Shown: positions 31,049 to 40,200 of the stretch, in pieces
Layout: each line of letters begins with the position of its first letter
Numbering within the stretch: position 1 is the first letter of the stretch
From: Nematostella vectensis
Taxonomy: Eukaryota > Cnidaria > Anthozoa > Actiniaria > Edwardsiidae
DNA: 64,000 nt
Assembly: GCF_932526225.1 (NCBI RefSeq)
Contig: NC_064040.1
Coordinates: 1,488,001-1,552,000, forward strand
Reading direction: 5' to 3'
The notes under the pieces: model-generated
What the model saw: the letters and a program-made list of their open reading frames with translations, nothing else
Database searches by the model: none
Told to the model about the DNA's origin: nothing
Translations under genes and position numbers: made by a program

Positions 31049-31086
31049 CTTATACGTATAGGTATACGCATACGTATACGCACAGT
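31049..31086 (-). promoter_or_regulatory. Alternating TACG/TATA palindromic promoter-like tract
   Basis: TACGTATAGGTATACGCATA followed by CGTATACGCAC; self-complementary, alternating purine-pyrimidine, and directly upstream of ATG 31048. Confidence 0.35.
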
Positions 31087-31150
31087 ATGGATAAAGGCCG
31101 CCTAGATGCAGCGCCGGGACGGCAGCTGCGGCGCCGGAACGGCAGCTGCA

Positions 31151-31567
31151 TTACAGCAAGCGGCTAGCTGTGTAGCCGATGACGAGAGCGCCGGCGCCAA
31201 TGTACGCCAACTCGGCGTTTTTCTGCGTTTTGCTGGGGATGTAGTAGTCGGACAGCTCAGGAGCCCGCATCGACTCCAGGGATTGTTTTGGTCGGGTCTG
31301 GTTGTAGAGTTTGAGCGCGTAGTCAGTGTCGGTGAAGTTTTGCTTTGCGAGGGCCCCTCTCTCGTGACTTTGAGCTTGCCAATCGAGGATTTTTTGTCGC
31401 CGCTGTTGGTAGTCTTGTTGTTATTTCTCTAGGGCCTTGTCGTGCCTCTCCTTCTCAGCTAAGGCAGGGCTCTCATCGTTCGACAGGAACTTTGCGAGGT
31501 AGTTGCCACCAACGAATGCAGTCGCGTTTAGGACGGCGCCACCAACCAAAATCGCGATGGAGGCCAT
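31151..31567 (-). pseudogene. Small two-membrane-segment protein with an in-frame stop
   Basis: Reading from ATG 31567: MASIAILVGGAVLNATAFVG is a hydrophobic N-terminal segment, then a charged helical part (EKERHDKALEK). A TAA follows at 31421-31423 (codon 49), then the same frame continues with QRRQKILDWQAQSHERGALA, NFTDTDYALKLYNQ and a C-terminal membrane segment AELAYIGAGALVIGYTASRL, ending at TAA 31151. The total would be 138 codons. The continued sense on both sides of the stop indicates a single nonsense mutation. It has Gly-rich membrane segments at both ends, a layout typical of virion or membrane-active small proteins, but no family is recognised. Confidence 0.55.
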
Positions 31568-31667
31568 CGAGTAGTGTGTGATGCTGTGTGTACGTGTACA
31601 TACATGAACACGAGTCTAATACATGGCCTACACATGCACATGTGTACATGGCCTACACTACACTACA

Positions 31668-31892
31668 CTACATGGGTACGATCTTCTGGTCCTCAAGACA
31701 ACCCTTCAAAGCGACAGCACCTGCAACGGCGGCAGTCATTTTTGCGTAGTGCATGGCGTTCGCGGAGGGGTCTTTGGTGAAATGTTCGCGCAAGACCTTG
31801 CGCCCAATCCAGCCGATACCGGCGACGAGGCCGGTTATGACTGCGGCGTCGGTGATTGTCTTTGTAATCTTGCTTTGCTGCGTCGTCGACAT
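31668..31892 (-). CDS. Small hydrophobic protein, 74 residues
   Basis: ATG 31892 (MSTTQQSKITKTITDAA) to the stop at 31668. Two hydrophobic stretches, VITGLVAGIGWIG and MTAAVAGAVALKGCL, are separated by a basic part (KVLREHFTKDPSAN). The upstream sequence is an alternating ATATATGCGTACACGCGTAT. Probably a small membrane or capsid-associated protein of the element; function unknown. It lies between the 138-codon and 151-codon ORFs in the same direction. Confidence 0.55.
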   Translation of the reverse strand: MSTTQQSKITKTITDAAVITGLVAGIGWIGRKVLREHFTKDPSANAMHYAKMTAAVAGAVALKGCLEDQKIVPM

Positions 31893-31931
31893 ATATATGC
31901 GTACACGCGTATGATGTGTTTAAAAGTCTGC

Positions 31932-32387
31932 TTACTCCATTGCTAACAGCGGAGATTTGCACTGTCCGGAAGCGCGAAGCGCTGTCGCCGGAACGGCAAG
32001 TGGTCGATCCTTGATCTGCTGTGCGACCGCCAGCGGCGGCCTTGCGGGCGGAGTCACGTCGTCGGCCACTACAAGTAGATCGGTAGCTCGCTGATTAACA
32101 GCTGGTGTACGAGTGAACGCGGCAGCTAGCTCCCGCCTACGTGTGTAGAGGCCGATCAATGACACTAGAAGACCAGCGACCCCGATAACCGAGCTAGCCG
32201 ACCAAGCAGAGTTGCTTTCCGGGACTGGTGTGTGTGCCGAAGGCTTGCAAGCGCTTCGCGCGGCATCTTCGGCGCGCACGCGCAAGCCCTCGCGTCCCTG
32301 CGACTCGCTAGCGGCCGGCGACCCAATGTGTTGCACGACACGAAGTGTCTCTTTCTTCGCTCTGTTAAGTCGGTTCCACTTTGCCAA
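31932..32387 (-). CDS. Single-pass membrane protein ORF, start uncertain
   Basis: 151 codons from ATG 32387. The first 65 residues overlap the end of the beta-rich protein frame in another frame and are of low complexity. From ASSVIGVAGLLVSLIGLYTR a convincing membrane segment with a basic RRR stop-transfer follows, then a Pro/Ala-rich tail (TPPARPPLAV). The true start may be nearer the membrane segment, and the upstream part may result from a deletion that joined two genes. Confidence 0.45.
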   Translation of the reverse strand: MAKWNRLNRAKKETLRVVQHIGSPAASESQGREGLRVRAEDAARSACKPSAHTPVPESNSAWSASSVIGVAGLLVSLIGLYTRRRELAAAFTRTPAVNQRATDLLVVADDVTPPARPPLAVAQQIKDRPLAVPATALRASGQCKSPLLAME

Positions 32388-33151
32388 GCGCCTTCCAGCT
32401 TCGACTCGTCCAAGGTGCTTAGGTCGGGTCGCTCGTAGAAGAACGTTGTGCCGTTTTGGTAGGCGGCGGCTGCAGACCGGGCGAGGTTGTCGTCCCTCAG
32501 GCTTTCGTATTCCAGCTCTAGGTTTTTGATGCCGTAGGATAATTTGGTAGCATCGCTTCCGACTACTACCTGGTCAACCGTTGCGAGCGTGATCTCGAAG
32601 AGCAGCGCCTCGGAGAGCGCCCTTGGGTACAGTACGCCGTGTTCCGTAAGCAGAGAATGGTCTAGCGGGATGGTGTACTTCGCCCCGTGGGCGGCGTTTA
32701 GAGAGTTCTCCTTGGCGTTACTAGTCGCTTTATCGCCAGCCTTGGGGCGAAGCTTGCGCATGTTTTCTGACTGTATGCCCTGCTCCAGGCGGCCCTCTCT
32801 CTCGACCTTGGACAGGTAAAGCTCCTCATACGTCTTGAAAACATCGTAGCGGCTCGTGTCCTGGAGCGTTTCTCCTGCAAACGTGATTTTCAGGCGGCTC
32901 ACGAGATTTCGGCCGACGTTGTTCACGACGGTATTATTCGCTTGGCCTGAGATGGAGAGATCGAAACCGACCCTCAAGGAGCCAGGCACGAACGTGACGC
33001 CTTCCGATAGCTTTGGGACGGCCACATATAACGTCTCGCCGGGGGAAGCTGTCGACGGGTTGAGAGTGACCCGGTGAACAGTTCTCTCGGCTTTCAACCC
33101 CAGAGGAGTTCTGGGTGTTCGTTGGGGGTCAAGTTTATCGCTGACTGACAT
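32165..33151 (-). pseudogene. Beta-rich, possible jelly-roll capsid-like protein, C-terminally altered
   Basis: ATG 33151 (MSVSDKLDPQRTPRTPLG). Residues 28-225 alternate short strands and loops (RVTLNPSTASPGETLYVAVP, NNTVVNNVGRNLVSRLKITF, EALLFEITLATVDQVVV, IKNLELEYESL), the texture of a viral jelly-roll. From memory this stretch is shared by uncharacterised proteins in cnidarian genomes, where the protein goes on further. After about residue 257 the sequence becomes Arg/Ala/Ser-rich with no strand pattern and overlaps the next ORF. I infer loss of the original C-terminal half. Capsid function is inference from context (integrase, inverted repeats, small membrane proteins), not from a clear motif. 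Confidence 0.55.
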
Positions 33152-33155
33152 TCCT

Positions 33156-33256
33156 ATTACGTATATTATAAATATAATATATAATATATAATATATAATA
33201 TATAATATATAATATATAATATATAATATATAATATATAATATATAATATACATAA
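33156..33256. promoter_or_regulatory. AT-only divergent intergenic tract
   Basis: About 90 bp of TAATATATAA decamer-like repeat between the minus-strand beta-rich gene (start 33151) and the plus-strand gene (start 33334). It is self-complementary and easily melted, and could act as a divergent promoter or origin. Confidence 0.45.
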
Positions 33257-33333
33257 AGTACGAAGCCGCGTAGCTATGGTGCGGACTGTTAGACATGTCT
33301 AATATAGCGTAGCACGAGTTATGCGCACGCATC

Positions 33334-34252
33334 ATGGGTGATGTTGACGTTGACATTGACGATACCTTGCCGGGTGCGTCCGCCGATCGCGGAGCGGGGG
33401 ACGACGAGACGACGCCCCTTATCCCGTTTGACCCCGACGATGGGGAGTCGATCCCAATGACGAGCACGTCATCGCGGGGGCCCGGACGCAGACGACCGCT
33501 GAAACCTCGTTCACCACAGAGGGTGCAGCGGCAAGACTCGGTATCCAGTCCCTCAGGGAGAAATACCCAGACCTTAACGAGAATCTGATACGGTTCCAGT
33601 CAGACCGGAGGGGAAAGACGCTAATACAGCTTCGTAACCTCGACAAAGGAGGCTGGACTAAACCAAGGCAGCTGTTCAATGAGAACGGGGGCGTTCGACA
33701 GGGCGTTGCAAAGCTGAAAGGCTTCAAGCTGGCGATAGGGTCCGTGGCAGAGATAGACGCGGTCATCCAGGAGAACACAGAACAAGTCCAAGAGCTGCAA
33801 GGAGTGGTAGCCACAGACAGGGAGACCATCGACGACCCTAACACGTCAGAGAGTCGCCGCCAAGAGGCCCGTGAGCGCAACGAGAAAAGGCTATCCGAGA
33901 TCGACGAACTAGAACGCGAAAGCCGCTCAGAGAGCGCATCAAAGCCATCTTCAAAAAGTACGGCTTTACCGTCACCGCTATCGGGTTGGCCGTAGCGACG
34001 ACGATCGCGGCCATTGTGACGTCGCTCGGCAAGTCGCTCTCCTCCGTGGCCAGAGGGGTCGGTAACGGGCTTAAGGCTATCGGGAAAAAGCTAGGCGAGC
34101 TTCTCCCTTGGCTAGTAGGCAGCATCGCGAACTTCGTGTTTAAGGCTGCTGGAGAAGCGGTGAAATTCCTTGGCGAAAATGCGTGGCTGCTCATTCTAGC
34201 CGTAGCCGCGTTCTTGGTTCGTCGAATGCAAAGCAATCACCGGAACAAGTAA
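33334..34252 (+). pseudogene. Coiled-coil and membrane-anchored protein split by two frameshifts
   Basis: Frame 1 from ATG 33334: acidic start (GDVDVDIDDTLPGASADRG, TTPLIPFDPDDGESIPM). Near 33478-33485 (a GGGGGCCC run) the sense passes to the next frame: TAETSFTTEGAAARLGIQSL, REKYPDLNENLIRFQSD and then a coiled coil (VIQENTEQVQELQGVV, RRQEARERNEKRLSEIDELE). Near 33915-33925 it passes to a third frame: RIKAIFKKYGF, then a hydrophobic TTIAAIVTSLGKSLS, an amphipathic GNGLKAIGKKLGELLPWLVG and a final membrane segment ENAWLLILAVAAFLVRR before basic residues. Both shifts are in the same direction (one base missing). Whole length would be about 306 codons. Probably a structural or membrane-active protein of the element. 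Confidence 0.6.
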
Positions 34253-35730
34253 TACGCCGCGGCCACCGCGAGTGCCGACAACCCCGCCTTGAGGGCGGTG
34301 TTGTCACTCTTTTCGCCCGGTCCGGGTGCGCCGGCCGTTCCGGCGGCAGTCATGCTATGCACAGCATGCATACGTGGAGAGGGGGCAGGCGCCCCGCCCT
34401 CTGCGTGCACTTTCGCAGGTGCGAAAGCCTTGCTTCGCCGCCGGAACGGCACGCGGTCGATCCCCGGATTAGTCACGTGTTGCACCCTAGGATGCCCACC
34501 GGCCATGTTACGAGCACCGACTGGCTTTGTCTCGGTGTTGATCGCGTTTGCGCAGAGCGTCATGAAGTCTGTGGCTTTCTGCAGTTTATTGTTGTAGCCC
34601 ACGACGCTTTGCGTGTTTATCACCAGATCGCTCGGCATAAGCCACACTCCTGGTGCGACCGCAAGACTCAGTCTCACCTTGGCCTCCTGCACGGCTAACT
34701 GGTACCTTTGCACGCTTTGAGTGATGTCGTTTTCTATGATCGCGTCTTCAAGCAGCTTCGTGAACTCCGCCTGCGCCTCCATGGCCGGCCTTCCGGCCCC
34801 CGCGATAGAGGGACGGACGTTTACCTGCGCGCCAAGCACTGTGTAGACGAACGCCTCGACCGAGCGATTGAGTCTTCCTAGCCCTGCTTTTGTCAGCCCC
34901 TCACCTTTGGGAGGCGCAAACCAGCTATATTGCACGCCCCCGTGGTCGTCGTTGCGTATGAAACCCACCTGCTTCCCACTATTGTACGTCCCACCTTCGT
35001 CGCTAAACAGATCGAGGTGGCTCGGGTACTCGTCCGCCGCCGTGTCGTAGCCAGGGATCACGTGCACGTTGCGATACCCCTCACCCGGGTAGAACACAAA
35101 CACATCGCCTAGCCCGTGGTTCCGCCCGCCTTTCCATCGGAAGTCCGGCTTACGCGGCAAACCGAACTCTATACATAGACGCTCGAAAGCAGCTTTCTTG
35201 TAGGGGTTACCTTTTTGCGTGAACGGGCTGTCGCCAGGCAGGGGGGCGCCGAGCTCGTAGAGTATCCTCCGCGTGGTAAAGTAGACGTGAAACCTTAGAA
35301 ATCCCCTGATGACAGAGGGGAGCGTGGCGAAAGCGGGGTCGGTTAGGGACACCCCGCATACGGCGGTTGCGCACCAGACCGCAAAGTTGAGTTGCTGTGG
35401 CCAGTACCCATAGGAAGGCTCCGATAGCCACCGGCGAGACTCCTTGGCGGACTTGTGCGTGACTACTGTCTCTTTGAATATGTCTCGGACCCTAGTCGTG
35501 AATGATTTGTCCTCAGCCACGTGTATCTCTAGCTGCGTGAGTAGTGGGGTGATGTCTGAGGCCGTGCTCTCCACGGGGGTCGTGGGCACGGCGTAGAGCA
35601 GCTTTTGCGCGAGGGTTAGAGACCTAGGGAAACCGGGTTTTGCGCGTTTGACTTGTTCGGCTATAGCGTGTTTGATATGTTCGGCTATAGAGGCTCCCGC
35701 CGCAGTTGACGCCTTCTTCGTCTCTTCCAC
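34237..35730 (-). CDS. 497-residue tail-anchored protein of the Polinton-like element
   Basis: ATG 35730 (MEETKKASTAAGASIAEHIK) to the stop at 34237, intact. The first 150 residues are helical, with QQLNFAVWCATAVCGVSL as the most distinctive part. The middle is mixed (YGLPRKPDFRWKG region, GRNHGLGDVFVFYPGEGYRN, DDHGGVQYSWFAPPKGEG), then a helical part (MEAQAEFTKLLEDAIIEND) and a Pro/Ala-rich linker. Residues 478-496, ALKAGLSALAVAAAYYLF, form a C-terminal anchor. I recall similar uncharacterised proteins from cnidarian genomes but know no function. It is the only long undamaged ORF in the element, transcribed inward from the right inverted repeat. A minor capsid or virion protein is one guess; it has no nuclease, ATPase or polymerase motif. 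Confidence 0.7.
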   Translation of the reverse strand: MEETKKASTAAGASIAEHIKHAIAEQVKRAKPGFPRSLTLAQKLLYAVPTTPVESTASDITPLLTQLEIHVAEDKSFTTRVRDIFKETVVTHKSAKESRRWLSEPSYGYWPQQLNFAVWCATAVCGVSLTDPAFATLPSVIRGFLRFHVYFTTRRILYELGAPLPGDSPFTQKGNPYKKAAFERLCIEFGLPRKPDFRWKGGRNHGLGDVFVFYPGEGYRNVHVIPGYDTAADEYPSHLDLFSDEGGTYNSGKQVGFIRNDDHGGVQYSWFAPPKGEGLTKAGLGRLNRSVEAFVYTVLGAQVNVRPSIAGAGRPAMEAQAEFTKLLEDAIIENDITQSVQRYQLAVQEAKVRLSLAVAPGVWLMPSDLVINTQSVVGYNNKLQKATDFMTLCANAINTETKPVGARNMAGGHPRVQHVTNPGIDRVPFRRRSKAFAPAKVHAEGGAPAPSPRMHAVHSMTAAGTAGAPGPGEKSDNTALKAGLSALAVAAAYYLFR

Positions 35731-35743
35731 CTCCCTTCGGGGA

Positions 35744-36061
35744 ACAGCGGATTAATGATTGCTAACCATTGCTAATTATTTATCTACGCGAGGTGGTCCC
35801 GACGTAGATTGATAATTGCCAATTATTAATCTACGCGAAGTGGTCCCGACGTAGATTGATAATTGCTAATTATCAATCTATGCGGGGCCTCATCTGCATG
35901 AGACGGGGTGGGGGGCTCGGAGGGGCGCGCCACGCCTCCCAAGCCTGTAATGGGGCTGATGGGAGGGGGTCGGAGGGGCTCAGCGCACCCCCCAAGCCTA
36001 AAATGAGGCTGGGAGGCCCGGAGGGGCGTTTCGGTGTCTATGAAAGTCCCCAGTCCCCCCC
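35744..36061. repeat. Right terminal inverted repeat of the Polinton-like element
   Basis: Complement of 28383-28649. It contains one additional tandem copy (about 35797-35848) of the hairpin-forming CGACGTAGATTGATAATT unit, so hairpin number differs between the ends. Confidence 0.92.
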
Positions 36062-36160
36062 TAAGTATGTGTGTCAGGGGTAAGAGGGTGCGTGACAAGT
36101 ACATAAGTATGTGTCAGGTATAAGAGGGTGCGTGACAAGTACATAAGTACGTGTGTCTCA
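36062..36160. repeat. 42-bp minisatellite, right remnant
   Basis: Begins TAAGTATGTGTGTCAGG, the continuation of the unit cut at 28382. Its two units carry the AAGAGGGTGCGTGACAAG variant also seen at 14505-14590, the opposite end of the tract. Confidence 0.9.
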
Positions 36161-36711
36161 ATCACATAATGTACATGAATGTGTATTGTTACCGCATCAC
36201 ATGCACATTTTCGTAGGAAAATTTTGTTGAGACTAAATCAAGTATTTCTAAAATAACATTTTTATTTTCACGTTTGTTAATTTGTGAACAGCTAAATTAA
36301 GTTAAAAATGTAATATACACTGTCTTAAACCATCATCTATTACATCTATACTGGAATTTGCTTTCAAAGTCATTCATTACAGTTTATTTTTGTATTTTGC
36401 TATATGGATAATAAGAGGGGGAACGGGTCCGAGGAAACATCCCATAATCCTCTCCAGTCCCCCTCGTTTTGCATGTGGAATATGAATATCTACAAAAGAA
36501 TGTCTAGCTATGTGACGCTATGCATAATATGAAGGCAATTCAGAATAAACTTTACATAGAAACACTGTCGACAGCACACAGCGACTAACTGATAAGCTAA
36601 ACGGAAGAATGTTTGCTTTTTTGACAAAGTCTTTGTATATATTCATTATGTTCAATCATTACTACTAAAGTCTTCGCACGTGTTTACTAGCTAAGTGTTC
36701 ACGGCTTGTCA
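36161..36711. other. No supported gene
   Basis: AT-rich unique sequence with a short GC-richer part (36415-36475). No exon or transposon end is visible. Confidence 0.4.
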
Positions 36712-36932
36712 ATTCCCTTCCCCTGCACTCTCTTTCTTTCTGTAGCAGCCATGAGATCGCTGTGTGTATTCCTCCCTTCCCCTGCACTCTCTTTCTTTCT
36801 GTAGCAGCCATGAGATCGCTGTGTGTATTCCTCCCTTCCCCTGCACTCTCTTTCTTTCTGTAGCAGCCATGAGATCGCTGTGTGTATTCCTCCCTTCCCC
36901 TGCACTCTCTTTCTTTCTGTAGCAGCCATGAG
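36712..36932. repeat. 59-bp tandem repeat, 4 copies
   Basis: CTGCACTCTCTTTCTTTCTG begins at 36723, 36782, 36841 and 36900, each followed by TAGCAGCCATGAGAT. Copies are virtually identical. Located downstream of the FRMD8-like 3' end. Confidence 0.93.
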
Positions 36933-37240
36933 ATTGTCACTGTGCCTACACTTTCTACTTGTAGATACGATGGGATCCCTGTGGGTCTAAATCTAAATGG
37001 GACAGGAGTTGATCTTGAATATTTGTCCTCTTTACTGAGTTTTACAAGTTGTGCAAAGCAGTCTCAGAAGAGGGCGTGGTCTAGTCAGGGGTGCTGCGGG
37101 GGTGCTGCTGGGACCCCTCTCTGTGTGGCCGGCGGAACGGGTTCGAGAATGACACGTTGGTTCTTTTTCTCCTCGATAGATCACCTGAAATGGTATAACT
37201 GACAGTTTGAACCCCTTCCTTCCAATGGAATGATGACCAT

Positions 37241-40200
37241 TCATAATCCTGTCTCGCAAATAAGATGGTCATCTCCATCGTTAGGCTCGATTTCCAGCTC
37301 GTTTCTGTGAGCCTGCAGAACGTACCCCAAGGCAGCACGACAGCTGGAAATAGAGCATACTCCACAGTGTGCTTAGCAGACTATGACAACAGTCATGGAG
37401 CATCTGCACACTAGCCAAATACAGTAGAACAATCATGGAGCATCTGCACACTAGCCAAATACAGTAGCACAGTCATGGAGCATCTGCACACTAGATAAAT
37501 ACAATAGCACGATCATGGAGTATCTGCACACTAGCCAAATACAATAGCACAATCATGGAGCGTCTGCACACTAGCCAAATACAGTAGCACAATCATGGAG
37601 TATCTGCACACTAGCCAAATACAGTAGCACAATAACTTACTTTCAAGAGTAGATAAACTCAGCCTGTCAACACGACAACGTATGGGACCACCACCTAGAC
37701 CAAAGAGAACAAGTTAATATTTATACTATACGTATGGAACAACCACTAAGACCAGAGAGAACAAGATAATATTTATAATGTACATATGGGACCACCACCT
37801 AGACCAGAGAGAAAAAGATAATATTTATACCATATTTATGGGACCACCAACTAGACCAGAGAGAACAAGATAATATTTATAATATACGTATGGGACCACC
37901 ACCTTGACCAGAGAGAACAAGATAATATTTAAACCACATTTATGGGACCACCAACTAGACCAGAGAGCACAAGATAATATTTATACTATACGTATGGGAC
38001 CACCTATTAGACCAGAGAGAACAGGATAATATTTATACTATACAAATTTGTCATGGCGATATCAATAATAACAATTCTAATCAATAATAAAGACAAGAAA
38101 TATGCCTACCTTTGAAACTTTCCTCTTCACTGTAAATTAAAATAAAGATTTGCGATTAAAACTGATATGAAGTGATTATTTATATACCTTCCATTGTCAC
38201 TCACCAGCATTCACACTCGCAATTAACGCATGACTGTACCATAGCATCCATCATGATGGCCTGTTTGGAGAAGATTTGAAGCCTCTGCACTTTTGTTTTA
38301 CCATTGTCTTTTGAGTCAAATTCCAGCCAAAAAGTATCAAGGCAGTCTTCATCGTGCTCCTCTGCTGGGGTGTAGTCCCATGAGAGCTCATCAAAACTAA
38401 GACTAAGAAGGATCTCCTGGGGGGACAACAAAGGGGTATTAGCACACAACTGATAACATAGGGGTATTAACACACAACTGATAACATAGGGGTATTAGCA
38501 CACAACTGATAACATAGGGGTATTAGCACACAACTAATAACATGGGGGTATTAGCACACAACTGATAACATAGGGGTATTAGCACACAACTGATAACATA
38601 GGGGTATTAGCACACAACTGATAATATAGGGGTATTAGCACACAACTGATAATATAGGGGTATTAGCACACAACTGATAACATAGGGGTATTAGCACACA
38701 ACTGATAACATAGGGTCATTAGCACACAACTGATAACATAGGGGTATTCGCACACAACTGATAACATAGGGGTATTCGCACACAACTGATAACATAGGGT
38801 CTTTAGCACACAACTGATAACATAGGGTCATTAGCACACAACTGATAACATAGGGTCATTAGCACACAACTGATAACATAGGGGTATTAGCACACAACTG
38901 ATAACATAGGGGTATTAGCACACAACTGATAACATAGGGGTATTAGTACACAACTGATAACATAGGGGTATTAGCACACAACTGATAACATAGGGGTATT
39001 AGCACACAACTGATAACATAGGGGTATTAGCACACAACTGATAACATAGGGGTATTAGCACACAACTGATAACATAGGGGTATTAGCACACAACTGATAA
39101 CATAGGGGTATTAGCACACAACTGATAACATAGGGGTATTAGCACACAACTGATAACATAGGGTCTTTAGCACACAACTGATAACATAGGGTCATTAGCA
39201 CACAACTGATAACATAGGGTCATTAGCACACAACTGATAACATAGGGGTATTAGCACACAACTGATAACATAAGGGTATTAGCACACAACTGATAACATA
39301 GGGGTATTAGTACACAACTGATAACATAGGGGTATTAGCACACAACTGATAACATAGGGGTATTAGCACACAACTGATAACATAGGGGTATTAGCACACA
39401 ACTGATAACATAGGGGTATTAGCACACAACTGATAACATAGGGGTATTAGCACACAACTGATAACATAGGGGTATTAGCACACAACTGATAACATAGGGG
39501 TATTAGCACACAACTGATAACATAGGGGTATTAGTACACAACTGATAACATAGGGGTATTAGCACACAACTGATAATATAGGGGTATTAGCACACAACTG
39601 ATAACATAGGGGTATTAGCACACAACTGATAACATAGGGGTATTAGCACAACTGATAACATAGGGGTATTAACACACAACTGATAACATAGGGGTATTAG
39701 CACACAACTGATAACATAGGGGTATTAACACACAACTGATAACATAGGGTGAATTAGTACACAACTGATAACATAGGGGTATTAACACACAACTGATAAC
39801 ATAGGGGTATTAGCACACAACTGATAACATAGGGGTATTAGCACACAACTGATAACATAGGGGTATTAGCACACAACTAATACCATGGGGGTATTAGCAC
39901 ACAACTGATAACATAGGGGTATTAGTACACAAATGATAACATAGGGGTATTAACACACAACTGATAACATAGGGGTATTAGCACAAAACTGATAACATAG
40001 GGGTATATTAGCACACAACTGATAACATAGGGGTATTAGCACACAACTGATAACATAGGGTCTTTAGCACACAACTGATAACATAGGGTCATTAGCACAC
40101 AACTGATAACATAGGAGTATTAGTAGATAATTTACTAATGCAAAAAGACTAACATTTCTGTGATCATCAATGATGTGAATCATGTCCCGGTTGATGCCAA

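Larger units (their letters stand above)
28383..36061. mobile_element. Polinton-like (Maverick-like) element without recognisable DNA polymerase
   Basis: Terminal inverted repeats (28383-28649 and 35744-36061) begin GGGGGGGACTGGGGACTTTC. The 6-bp TAAGTA is duplicated exactly at both edges (28377-28382, 36062-36067), the length typical of Polintons. GC content is clearly higher than in the flanks. Genes: Cys-rich protein and HNH protein (+), integrase and four or five small ORFs plus a beta-rich protein (-), a coiled-coil/membrane protein (+), and a 497-residue protein (-). I see no B-family polymerase, FtsK-type ATPase or cysteine protease, although 7.7 kb is nearly fully coding. Frameshifts and stops mark this copy as defective. 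From memory, similar gene sets occur in cnidarian genomes; not searched. Confidence 0.85.

Noticed and set aside
28383-36061. Alternative genetic code or stop suppression in the Polinton-like element
   Set aside because: Only two internal TAA codons occur, while intact ORFs end at ordinary stops, and frameshifts accompany them; mutation is simpler.
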